The notes beneath the pieces are model-generated. The model saw nothing but the letters and a program-made list of their open reading frames with translations. It ran no database searches and was not told where the DNA came from. Position numbers and translations under genes: made by a program. From positions 1-7,948 of the forward strand of contig JBNKDD010000266.1 in the NCBI GenBank assembly GCA_050288085.1: a stretch of DNA of 7,948 bases, read 5' to 3'. This stretch comes from JBNKDD01 sp050288085. Lineage in GTDB: Bacteria > Chloroflexota > Anaerolineae > Aggregatilineales > UBA3940. Positions 1-6,599 of this stretch are shown here, piece after piece; within the stretch, counting starts at the first letter, position 1, and every line of letters starts with the position of its first letter.

Positions 1-804
1 GGCCCGCGCTAATTTAAGTAAAGCAAGCGAACCGCGCGGACTGGCCCCCACGACCACCTGCCCATGCTTCCGGCTGGCCGACACCATATCTACGATGTAA
101 CTCTGCACATCGGGGTCTACATACACCTCTTCGACGGTTGCCCGCATAGCCAGGAGGGTTTCAGGCGTAATGATCGCCTCCAATTCTACGTCATCGTGTT
201 TGCGTTCTGCCCGGCGTTTGAGTATCTCCACCTCTTCATCCCGTGAGGGGTAACCGATGGACAGCTTAACCATGAACCGGTCGAGCTGTGCCTCAGGTAG
301 TGGGAAAGTCCCCTCATACTCAATGGGGTTTTGAGTCGCAATCACAATAAATGGATTGGGCAATACCTGACTTTCCCCTTCCATGGTGACCTGGTATTCT
401 TGCATGGCTTCCAGCAGGGCTGATTGGGTCTTGGGGGAGGCCCGGTTGATCTCATCAGCCAGCACAATATTGGCAAATATTGGGCCTCGCCGCAGTTGAA
501 ACTGGTTCTGGCTGCTGTTGAAAACATACCCACCTGTGATGTCACCGGGCAATAAGTCAGGTGTGAACTGGATGCGGCTGAATTCAAGCCCTAGTGCCGT
601 TGCGAAGCTGTTAGCGATCAGAGTCTTTGCCAGGCCAGGATAATCTTCTAATAGGATGTGGCCGCCTGACGAGAGAAAGGCCGCCATCATCTGGTTAAGC
701 ACTTCGTGCTTGCCAATGACCGCTTTTTCCACTTCTTGCACCACGCGTGCAGAGTAGTCGGCTACTTGCTCAATGGTCAGAGGTGTCGAAATAGTCGTCG
801 CCAT
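1..804 (-). CDS. MoxR-family AAA+ ATPase, C-terminus cut by window edge
   Basis: A MoxR-type AAA+ ATPase, in general a chaperone-like motor that remodels partner proteins (often with a VWA/DUF58 protein) using ATP in the cytoplasm. The 268 visible residues show, in order, a Walker A loop EDYPGLAKT at 53-61, Walker B with the MoxR signature VLADEINRASPKTQ at about 114-127, sensor 1 ATQNP at 157-160, the arginine of EAQLDRF at 171-177, and a sensor 2 ASPRG at 254-258. Family members are about 310-330 residues, so roughly 50 C-terminal residues lie beyond base 1. The start at 804 has a GGAG site (812-815) seven bases upstream and no other ATG follows until residue 39. The gene starts 35 bases inside the end of its upstream neighbour, which suggests translational coupling. 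The assignment is firm; the client protein is unknown. Confidence 0.96.
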   Translation of the reverse strand, partial: MATTISTPLTIEQVADYSARVVQEVEKAVIGKHEVLNQMMAAFLSSGGHILLEDYPGLAKTLIANSFATALGLEFSRIQFTPDLLPGDITGGYVFNSSQNQFQLRRGPIFANIVLADEINRASPKTQSALLEAMQEYQVTMEGESQVLPNPFIVIATQNPIEYEGTFPLPEAQLDRFMVKLSIGYPSRDEEVEILKRRAERKHDDVELEAIITPETLLAMRATVEEVYVDPDVQSYIVDMVSASRKHGQVVVGASPRGSLALLKLARA

Positions 805-1444
805 GCTTAATCTCCATTAATGATTCCATAAAAGAAAGGGTTTCTTCCACCGCCTGATAATATTCTGCCTTTTCGCGGCCAGTCCAGTGGCGGAGCCATT
901 TACCCGGTTTATCTGCTAGCTGCTGTAATCGTTGTCTCCAGGACAGATCTATCTCTTGCTGTTCATCGCTGAACAAAAGGTTATAGACCGGATCGGGGAT
1001 GGGCAGTTCACGTGCTCGGAGTGCTTCATGGATAACGAAGGTCGCTGCCTCAGGCTGTTTCACAGCATACATCGCCACGAGTTTATGACGCAGCTCCTGC
1101 TTCAGTCTGGCAGCAGTTGGGCCTCCGTTACCGGCCAGTTGGAACCAGAGCCGCCAATAATCAACAGACTTCAGGACAGAATCAAGAATCGGTGTAGATG
1201 GTTCTTCTTCTTGCCCCGCCACCTGGATCAGACGGTAGAAAGCCAGCACCGCCGCCAACCCAATCACCAATCCCCAGTAGACCGACTGATGAATGCTTAA
1301 TAGCAGCCGCCAGCACAGCATCAACAGCATGGCGATGGGAACGACAACATTGGTGACAATAAATGCCCGAAATAGAAGGATCAGAAAAAGACCACCACCC
1401 AGGAGGAGTAGGAGCCAGGCTGCACGCCGAGGAAGTTTCTTCAT
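770..1444 (-). CDS. Membrane protein of unknown family in MoxR/DUF4129 operon
   Basis: A 224-residue protein that I do not recognise as a named family. The basic N-terminus MKKLPRR is followed by two or three hydrophobic segments (about 9-27, 31-48 and 54-73), then a soluble, probably cytoplasmic region of about 150 residues rich in charged residues and helices, ending in an acidic tail (GDDYFDTSDH). There is no signal peptidase site and no catalytic motif that I can see. It starts eight bases after the stop of the DUF4129 gene and its end overlaps the MoxR start by 35 bases, so the three are almost certainly one transcript. Position suggests a membrane partner or scaffold for the MoxR system; that is inference from context only. 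No clear Shine-Dalgarno site precedes its ATG, consistent with coupling to the gene upstream. Confidence 0.85.
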   Translation of the reverse strand: MKKLPRRAAWLLLLLGGGLFLILLFRAFIVTNVVVPIAMLLMLCWRLLLSIHQSVYWGLVIGLAAVLAFYRLIQVAGQEEEPSTPILDSVLKSVDYWRLWFQLAGNGGPTAARLKQELRHKLVAMYAVKQPEAATFVIHEALRARELPIPDPVYNLLFSDEQQEIDLSWRQRLQQLADKPGKWLRHWTGREKAEYYQAVEETLSFMESLMEIKHGDDYFDTSDH

Positions 1445-1452
1445 GTTGAACG

Positions 1453-2313
1453 CTACGATTTCGTTGTGCGGCTATATTGCATAATGGCTGTCAGGGCATC
1501 AATCGCCCGGCGTTCGTCTTCGGAGGAAGTCGGTTGGTGACTATAACGGGCCATCTCGAAGAGTTGGGTCAATTGATGCACCGGCAGAGGCGGCACACCT
1601 CTGGCCGCCAATAGACGTTCAAACTCCCGGACCGTCATGGCCGTCTTCATCTCAATCCCCTGCTCCTCCTGGAGCACCTGCCCCATTTCCCAATAACACC
1701 GCACAATCACATTCTTGAGATCAAGCCCATTCTTCAGCGCCTGCAAAGCCCATTCCGCCTGGAGTGACAACTGGTCTGGATTGGCCCGATCCGCTGGTCG
1801 GAAAATAATCCACAAGCCCATCCCCACCAGGCTGGCAGCCAGAACTAAGCCTACTACCCAGATAAGGATCACGGGTAAGGGGCTTAATGGTGGCCCTGTT
1901 TGTTTCTCTATGGGAGGCGGAGGTGGTGCTTCGGCAGGTGTAAATGTAGAGCCGCCACCTGATAATAGTATCCACAGGATAAAGGCAACAACGAGGAATA
2001 GCATGCTGGTATAGGCAAGCGACTTTAAAACATCTTGCCAGCTCCAGTTAGCATGACGAAGCAGTTGGTAGCTTGTGTAGAGGATAGCTATCAGAAGAGA
2101 GAGGCTGATAATTGCTTTCCAGAAATCGCTGATGGAAATTGGCAGTCCCCGCAGATCCTGTTTTGGCAGGGATTGCCCACCCCTATCAGCCAGAGCCGGA
2201 AAGGGAATTCCTGGTTTGAGTTCCAGGTGTTGCAAAGCCACCGCAATTATTACGGTGAGAATCGCCACGCCCGCCAGGTAAACTAAAGTCTTACGTTTCG
2301 TGTCAGACGTCAT
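1453..2313 (-). CDS. DUF4129 domain membrane protein
   Basis: A 286-residue protein with four predicted membrane helices (about 10-28, 66-84, 99-118 and 146-171) and a C-terminal DUF4129-like region (about 183-281). That region carries the pattern typical of the family: a helix with VIVRCYWEM, a TVREFERLLAARGVP stretch, and LTQLFEMARYS near the end. A proline-rich linker (APPPPPPIEK, 129-137) lies before the last helix. DUF4129 proteins have no established biochemical role; they are regularly encoded with MoxR ATPases, DUF58 proteins and sometimes transglutaminase-like proteins. It is the first gene of the operon, with a promoter about 30-55 bases upstream. Its start at 2313 has only a weak ribosome site. 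Family call is good; function unknown. Confidence 0.88.
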   Translation of the reverse strand: MTSDTKRKTLVYLAGVAILTVIIAVALQHLELKPGIPFPALADRGGQSLPKQDLRGLPISISDFWKAIISLSLLIAILYTSYQLLRHANWSWQDVLKSLAYTSMLFLVVAFILWILLSGGGSTFTPAEAPPPPPIEKQTGPPLSPLPVILIWVVGLVLAASLVGMGLWIIFRPADRANPDQLSLQAEWALQALKNGLDLKNVIVRCYWEMGQVLQEEQGIEMKTAMTVREFERLLAARGVPPLPVHQLTQLFEMARYSHQPTSSEDERRAIDALTAIMQYSRTTKS

Positions 2314-2340
2314 AGCGCTGCTATTTTATCACCTATAACC

Positions 2341-2369
2341 AGTATTTCCCATACAGAAAATGAGGTCAA
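2341..2369 (-). promoter_or_regulatory. Predicted sigma-70-type promoter of the DUF4129-MoxR operon
   Basis: Read on the minus strand, TTGACC (2369-2364; five of six matches to TTGACA) is separated by exactly 17 bases from AATACT (2346-2341; four of six matches to TATAAT). Transcription would start near 2334, leaving a leader of about 20 bases before the ATG at 2313. A second A/T-rich box, GATAAAAT, lies closer to the gene and is an alternative -10 element. This fits an operon that begins at the DUF4129 gene. Confidence 0.5.
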
Positions 2370-2407
2370 ATGGGATATGCAACCGGCAAAAGGGAAGATG
2401 TCTTAGC

Positions 2408-2925
2408 TCACCCTGGCTGCCACACTAAGACCGCTATCCCTGCCGTGATCGCGCTGAAAATCACCGATACCCTCACACCAATCGCGACCCCCTTCACATG
2501 GAAGCCGAAATCACTGTATCCGGCTAATCCTTCTGTACTTGGTAAATAATGAATTGGGGCGTGATCCCGGCGAAGATCAGCCAATCCAGTACCAGCAGAT
2601 CGAAGAGGTTAAAGATCATCATGGCGATCAACACGCTCCAGAAAATCATACCGAACGTGGGCGTTCCATTCGCAATCGTGTTGAGCCGGATCACCAAAGC
2701 GATGATCGGGCCGAGTGCCGCCAGCAGGAAGAAGATCGATACGATCCCCTTCTGGCGCTTCGCCTGCTGCCTCATCGACCCGAACTTCTCCCTGATGTCC
2801 GGGGGATAGTCCTCCAGCCAGATTTCGGCGTTGAGCACCTAACTGAGGGTAATCACTACCCCCAGCCCGATGCTCATCATCAGCCCATAGGTAAGACCGT
2901 ATCGCAGCAAATCCGCTGTGCTCAT
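2408..2925 (-). pseudogene. Decayed small membrane protein gene (nonsense plus frameshift)
   Basis: Remnant of a membrane protein of about 172 residues. Reading starts at the ATG at 2925 (MSTADLLRYGLTYGLMMSIG) and meets an in-frame TAG at 2841-2839 after 28 codons. The same frame continues at once with VLNAEIWLEDYPPDI and runs through two hydrophobic segments to FDLLVLDWLIFAGITPQFII. At about 2545 the frame slips by one base: the rest of the protein (LPSTEGLAGYSDFGFHVKG and a last hydrophobic segment) is in the -1 frame and ends at TGA 2410-2408. From memory, this order (NAEIWL-DYPPDI, LLVLDWLIF, PGTEG, DYGFH) belongs to a family of uncharacterised membrane proteins of about this length, so both pieces are one gene. 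A lost T in the run TTTT would explain the slip. The 104-residue open frame at 2838-2524 is the middle piece and should not be called a gene. Function of the intact family is unknown. Confidence 0.8.
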
Positions 2926-2969
2926 TATGCTTCACTTTCCCGGCGCAGGTTCTTTGCACCGTAGACTGC
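2925..2969 (-). pseudogene. Leftover 3' end of a second CPBP protease gene
   Basis: The frame reads AVYGAKNLRRESEA and then TAA at 2927-2925, whose last base is the first base of the pseudogene's ATG (TAATG). The first ten residues are identical to residues 277-286 of the intact CPBP-S41 protein, where they form the end of the CPBP domain. The two 30-base stretches (2940-2969 and 4546-4575) differ at six places, all silent third positions. No CPBP sequence is seen farther upstream, where an inverted repeat and the S41 stop codon follow. I read it as the tail of a lost CPBP paralogue once coupled to the pseudogene. Confidence 0.55.
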
Positions 2970-2998
2970 CTCAATTTTGGAATCAAGCAGGCGATTAC

Positions 2999-3042
2999 AT
3001 TGGTTGGCTTCGTCCCATTTGAGCCAGGCGAAACCAACCAAT
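2999..3042 (-). repeat. 14-bp imperfect inverted repeat just after the CPBP-S41 stop
   Basis: Arms 2999-3012 and 3029-3042 pair over 14 positions with a single G-U wobble around a 16-base loop. In the transcript the stem begins four bases after the TAG stop of the CPBP-S41 gene. No U-tract follows, so it is not a standard intrinsic terminator; it could slow 3' decay or be a Rho-assisted end. Confidence 0.6.
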
Positions 3043-3045
3043 AAC

Positions 3046-5352
3046 CTATTCCATCGATTCCAACGCGGCGACTGCTGTCTCCAACACAACATCCACCCCA
3101 TCTACGAACAGGGCGTATACTGTTTCCTCTGTGATGGGCACCCGGATATCAGGTTCGACACCGCCGATTCCATCTGCGTTCCCATCCACCTGGATATTTT
3201 GATCCTCGTCTAACGAACGCTCTGGCAAGAAACTAAGAACAATTCCTTCGGGCATTCGATAGCGATGGCTGAATAGATCCCCCGCAGCAAACGAGCCGTG
3301 GGTTCCATACATCCCTACAACGTACCCCTGCGGCAGCCGCTGGATAACCAACGGTGGCCCTTCGGCAGTGCTCATCGTAAAGTTGTCCACCAATACCATC
3401 ACCGGCCCGCCGTAATAGGGCAGACGCGGCTCGATGGTCAGTGTTTTAGACGGTATGATCTGGAATTCACCGCTCTCAACATCGTAACAGGAAATATACT
3501 GATAGAAACCCGGTTCATCATAGAAGTGACCGGTCATCCTAGGTACCAGTACATCAAGCCCTCCGCCATTGCCCCGCACATCAATGATGATGCCGGGCAC
3601 CTCTTGCTCAACGAACGACTTGATAGCACGATCCACAGCCTTACCCGGCAAAGGTGCGCTTAAGGAGGGCATAAAGCTGCCAACGCGGAGATAACCATAA
3701 CCATCGGGCAGAATCTCCATCTGGATTGATGTTGATGCGGCTGAAGTCTCATCATGGAGATACTGCAATGGCAAGAGCGCCCGTTTCAACTCTTCAGCCT
3801 GATCATCCTCAGCCACAAGAACAACGGTTTGAGGAGAGTCTTCGCCGGGATTCTGGAATGTAACGCTGATTTCCGTACCCACCGGATCGCGTACCAGATA
3901 GCTGTACTGCATCAGCAGTCGGCCTTCCTGAGTGGGTTGGGATGAGCCTGCCCACAGGGTGTCTGTCTGGTCTACAGCCTCATCAATAAGCTGACCATCC
4001 CAGTTCAGTATTTCAGCGCCCCATTCCATTCCGGCCTCAGCAGCCGGGCCGTCTTCGAGCAGGATATGTGTGATGACCCGCCCATCATCCAACCCAATGA
4101 TCCCCATGCCATAACCGCCGCCTGCAGCCTTTTTGTTCAGGTCAAAGTTCTCTCCGGTCAGGGCGAGATGCCCGTCCGGGATGGAGAACGTATACTCACG
4201 CAGTGCTATATAGTATGCTTCGACATCACCCTTAGCCTGTGCTTCGGCAATACGTGGGGCAGTTTCTGCGTAGAGCGCATCCCAATCGATGCCCTTCCAT
4301 TCGGTGAACGGGTAATCCCGCGATATCTCCGCATGAAGCTGTTCAAAAGCATCGGTCCAACTCAATTTGCGGTAGTCATGTCCCCTTGAAGAGAACCACC
4401 ACCAGCCGCCAAGTGAGATAATGACCAACATCGCCACTGCAATGAGTGCGATCCGTCTCCTCGATTTTCTCCTGTTTCGCTTTGCGCCTTTTAATGAAAC
4501 ATCTTTTTCTAATGCCATGTTATTTACCTCATTCACCTGCCGATTGCGCCGCAGGTTTTTTGCACCATAAACGGCCACTATCACGATGGCAGCAGCGACG
4601 TAGAAAACGGTGATAATCACAAAGCCGGTCAAACCGGGGGTGGCTTCGGTGGGCATCACAGGGAAAATCTCATAGGCCAGATTGCCAACCGTATGGAAAA
4701 ATGCCACCGAGAAAACGGTCTTCGTATTGTTGTATAGCCAGGTCTGCATCACACCCAGGGCAACAACCGGGATAAGCCACAGCCAGAACGGGATCAGCGA
4801 TTGGTTGGTGCCGCCGTAGAAGAAGAGCGGCAGGTGCCATACAATCCAGATTGCAGCCAGGAATAAACTGGCATAAAGCGCTGTGTTTTTTTCCTGAAAC
4901 CGGTCAAGCGCATAGCCGCGCCAGCCGATCTCTTCGCCCAGGCCGCCACCCACTAAAAAGATAACGATGCCCAGCGGGATGAGCGCTACCAGAGGCGCTC
5001 CCGAAGGTGACTGCGGTAAATCCGAAGAAACCAGTGTCAGCACCAGGCGGGAAACACCGTGAAGAGCCAGCAGCATCAGCGATGCGCCGATCCAGAATTT
5101 CCAACTGGCCTTCACATTAAACGAGCTGACCAGCATGTCTTTTAGCCCTGCTCCGCCTGCCTGCCGTCCGATCAAGATCAGGGCGGCTACAGCCGGGCCA
5201 ATTGCGCCGAGGGCTTCCAACCCTTTCAGCAGTCCAGCGGGCGCAGCGATGATACCAAAGTAGGTCAGCACACCGGGGAGCCAGCACAGCCATGAGAAGA
5301 TAAAGGTGATGATGAAAAATTGAACCAGCTCTTTGCGAGTATTGTCGCTCAT
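3046..5352 (-). CDS. CPBP intramembrane metalloprotease fused to PDZ/S41 serine peptidase
   Basis: One open frame with two complete protease modules. Numbering here counts from an upstream ATG at 5403; the preferred start is residue 18 (5352), which has AAGGAG (5359-5364) six bases upstream, whereas the 5403 start lies in a palindrome without a ribosome site. Residues 25-285 form a polytopic CPBP (CAAX/Rce1-like) domain with motifs EEIGWR (157-162), WHLPLFF (189-195) and HTVGN (237-241), the expected metal ligands. A very basic linker (284-317) leads to one membrane helix (318-336). The outer part has a DGHLAL motif (410-415, probable catalytic His412), a PDZ-like region (about 428-535) and an S41 core with IIIDVRGNGGG (605-615) and the nucleophile Ser678 in TMSTAEG. 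The CtpA-type lysine is absent, which suggests a tricorn-like Ser/His/Glu S41 enzyme. Substrates are unknown. An internal start (residue 296) may also produce the S41 half alone. Confidence 0.85.
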   Translation of the reverse strand: MSDNTRKELVQFFIITFIFSWLCWLPGVLTYFGIIAAPAGLLKGLEALGAIGPAVAALILIGRQAGGAGLKDMLVSSFNVKASWKFWIGASLMLLALHGVSRLVLTLVSSDLPQSPSGAPLVALIPLGIVIFLVGGGLGEEIGWRGYALDRFQEKNTALYASLFLAAIWIVWHLPLFFYGGTNQSLIPFWLWLIPVVALGVMQTWLYNNTKTVFSVAFFHTVGNLAYEIFPVMPTEATPGLTGFVIITVFYVAAAIVIVAVYGAKNLRRNRQVNEVNNMALEKDVSLKGAKRNRRKSRRRIALIAVAMLVIISLGGWWWFSSRGHDYRKLSWTDAFEQLHAEISRDYPFTEWKGIDWDALYAETAPRIAEAQAKGDVEAYYIALREYTFSIPDGHLALTGENFDLNKKAAGGGYGMGIIGLDDGRVITHILLEDGPAAEAGMEWGAEILNWDGQLIDEAVDQTDTLWAGSSQPTQEGRLLMQYSYLVRDPVGTEISVTFQNPGEDSPQTVVLVAEDDQAEELKRALLPLQYLHDETSAASTSIQMEILPDGYGYLRVGSFMPSLSAPLPGKAVDRAIKSFVEQEVPGIIIDVRGNGGGLDVLVPRMTGHFYDEPGFYQYISCYDVESGEFQIIPSKTLTIEPRLPYYGGPVMVLVDNFTMSTAEGPPLVIQRLPQGYVVGMYGTHGSFAAGDLFSHRYRMPEGIVLSFLPERSLDEDQNIQVDGNADGIGGVEPDIRVPITEETVYALFVDGVDVVLETAVAALESME
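4516..4530 (-). promoter_or_regulatory. Internal Shine-Dalgarno and ATG for a separate S41 peptidase
   Basis: Within the fused gene, GAGG (4530-4527) lies eight bases before an in-frame ATG (4518-4516). Starting there gives a 490-residue protein, MALEKDVSLKGAKRNRRK..., with a basic N-terminus and one membrane anchor followed by the PDZ/S41 region, which is the normal layout of a stand-alone S41 peptidase. This suggests the S41 half was, and may still be, translated on its own. Confidence 0.5.
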
Positions 5353-5388
5353 TGTTCTCTCCTTATCGATGTTTCTGTCTAAGAATCC

Positions 5389-5417
5389 CGTAGGGCGCTT
5401 CACAAAGCGCTCCTACG
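5389..5417. repeat. REP-like palindrome between the 8-TM gene and the protease gene
   Basis: Arms CGTAGGGCGCTT (5389-5400) and AAGCGCTCCTACG (5405-5417) pair over 12 bp with a single bulged base and a four-base loop. The stop codon of the upstream membrane protein gene (TAG, 5415-5413) lies inside the right arm. No U-tract follows on either strand. GC-rich palindromes of this kind are often dispersed in many copies in bacterial genomes; only this copy is in the window. It could stabilise the 3' end of the upstream message. Confidence 0.65.
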
Positions 5418-6228
5418 AACGATGTTTTTGGATATTTAGATTTCGGAAATAAATCCACGTCAACGCCAGCCCGATCAACCCCAGAGGGATGAACACACTC
5501 AGCAGTTCTACTTCCATCGCGATGTCATTTATCGAGCGGAATAACTGGCCCAGGGCAATCGCGATGCACAGCGAGTCGAACTTGATCAGCATCGTCCCGG
5601 CCAGCAGATCACCCATCGCCTGCCTATGGAATAGCTTGATCGCTGTGATCGCGAAGGCGGGCAGCACGATCATCAGGTCGATGACGAAGATCAGGTGGCC
5701 GCTATCCACAACGCCGGTGGAGATGGTGTTGATCACCGACCCGATCCAGATCGCGGCGAAGATCAGCGTAATCAGCAGGAAGAACCCGCCGATCCAACGC
5801 CGGGGCATTTTCTCGTTGACGGACTGTTGGAACCATTCGCTATCGACGCCGCTCAATATCCCAACGATGCCGTACAGCGACAGGCTCGCCACTGCGATAT
5901 AGGCCAGGAAGAAAACGTTGTAAACGCCGCCAAAAGCGTAGATCGCGTAGACGTAGAGTTCATAGGCGAGCACGCCCGCCCAGAGTGGAAATCCCCAGGC
6001 TTTACCCCGCCGCATGCCGATCAGCGCCGCGATCAACAGCGGAATACCCAGCACCAGTGAGATCAAATCCTGTGCCCGCGATTCCTGCACGTACTTCGGC
6101 GGGGCGAAATCATCGTAGATGTTCTGCCCGAATAGGCCCGCACCCGCCGTGACGAGCAACAAAGCGATCATGATACCCGCCAGGATTGTGAGTGTTCGGA
6201 GCCATGCCTGTTTTCCATGTGTATCCAT
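5413..6228 (-). CDS. Eight-helix membrane protein of unknown function
   Basis: A 271-residue, very hydrophobic protein that I do not recognise. About eight membrane helices can be seen, the first beginning near LTILAGIMIALLLVTAGAGLF and the last ending WIYFRNL, with a short basic cytoplasmic tail (NIQKHRS). The largest loop follows helix 1 (GQNIYDDFAPPKYVQESRAQ); a second charged loop lies between helices 4 and 5. No transporter or enzyme motif is evident. The start at 6228 is chosen over ATGs at 6249 and 6243 because GAAAGGG (6241-6235) lies six bases before it and the preceding gene stops at 6230, giving TGACATG. This spacing indicates coupling with the 80-residue protein, with which it probably works. 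The stop codon lies in the palindrome at 5389-5417. Confidence 0.85.
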   Translation of the reverse strand: MDTHGKQAWLRTLTILAGIMIALLLVTAGAGLFGQNIYDDFAPPKYVQESRAQDLISLVLGIPLLIAALIGMRRGKAWGFPLWAGVLAYELYVYAIYAFGGVYNVFFLAYIAVASLSLYGIVGILSGVDSEWFQQSVNEKMPRRWIGGFFLLITLIFAAIWIGSVINTISTGVVDSGHLIFVIDLMIVLPAFAITAIKLFHRQAMGDLLAGTMLIKFDSLCIAIALGQLFRSINDIAMEVELLSVFIPLGLIGLALTWIYFRNLNIQKHRS

Positions 6229-6229
6229 G

Positions 6230-6472
6230 TCAAGCCCTTTCATCGTCATCTGTGTTTTCCAGAGGCTGCACGCTGATCAGCTCAATCCCCAGATCCCGCA
6301 GCTGGCTGATGATGCCGTACAGCGCCGATTGGTCGATCACCGGGCCGGTCATCACTGTGATGGGCTGCCCATCGGGAGTCAGTTCGTGTTCGATCTTGAA
6401 TGCCTCGAACCTGACCGCCCAACGCTGATCCAGGTGCCCTCGTAGTCGTATCTGGTAAGTCTGCAAAACCAT
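6230..6472 (-). CDS. Small conserved soluble protein, partner of the 8-TM protein
   Basis: An 80-residue soluble protein with no membrane segment or signal peptide. It begins with a strand-rich part (TYQIRLRGHLDQRWAVRFEA), continues with TVMTGPVIDQSALYGIISQL and DLGIELISVQPLE, and ends in an acidic tail. From memory, small proteins with this pattern (RGHLD-W, GPV-DQ-AL-G-L, DLG--L-SV) recur in Chloroflexota and Actinomycetota, with no known function; the pattern suggests a small alpha/beta or ACT-like fold, which is a guess. AAGGA (6485-6481) lies eight bases before the ATG. The stop TGA precedes the next ATG by one base, so the two genes are translationally coupled. Confidence 0.8.
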   Translation of the reverse strand: MVLQTYQIRLRGHLDQRWAVRFEAFKIEHELTPDGQPITVMTGPVIDQSALYGIISQLRDLGIELISVQPLENTDDDERA

Positions 6473-6523
6473 TACTGCTGTCCTTTTCGTCGTCTCAACC
6501 TATCCCAAACTTATCAATAGCAC

Positions 6524-6542
6524 GGATGGAAAGTCACCATCC
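6524..6542. repeat. Small 6-bp hairpin in spacer
   Basis: GGATGG (6524-6529) and CCATCC (6537-6542) pair around a seven-base loop. It sits between the larger hairpin and the small coupled gene. It is weak and could be chance; no U-tract follows. Confidence 0.25.
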
Positions 6543-6556
6543 TAATGGACGGAAAG

Positions 6557-6585
6557 CGGGATGGGGAAACCGTATCCCCATCCCG
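6557..6585 (-). terminator. GC-rich hairpin after the hydrolase gene, possible terminator
   Basis: Arms CGGGATGGGGA (6557-6567) and TCCCCATCCCG (6575-6585) are perfect 11-bp complements with a seven-base loop, starting 15 bases after the hydrolase stop. In the transcript the tract after the stem is only CUUUCC, while a run of six U lies before it, so termination may be partial or assisted. It most likely separates the hydrolase from the downstream unknown pair. Confidence 0.55.
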
Positions 6586-6599
6586 TCAAAAAATGGTGA

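Noticed and set aside
932..1300. Plus-strand open frames here and elsewhere (for example 2539-2964, 5489-5902 and 7476-7802)
   Set aside because: All lie opposite well-supported minus-strand genes and show low-complexity or shadow-type sequence without ribosome sites or domains.
1910..1930. The C/G-rich repeat inside the DUF4129 gene
   Set aside because: It encodes a proline-rich linker (six prolines) and is not a separate repeat element.
2524..2838. A 104-residue protein starting at GTG
   Set aside because: It is the middle piece of a longer broken gene: matching sequence continues upstream through a TAG and downstream in another frame.
2609..3037. A 142-residue minus-strand frame overlapping the pseudogene
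   Set aside because: It has no membrane segments or family pattern, runs across the inverted repeat and CPBP remnant, and is out of frame with the recognisable remnant sequence.
5353..5403. Seventeen-residue N-terminal extension of the CPBP-S41 protein from an ATG at 5403
   Set aside because: It translates part of the palindrome and has no ribosome site, while the ATG at 5352 has AAGGAG six bases upstream.
6473..6523. A promoter for the 80-residue and eight-helix genes
   Set aside because: A/T-rich stretches such as TTGATA are present but no -35/-10 pair with good spacing could be supported.
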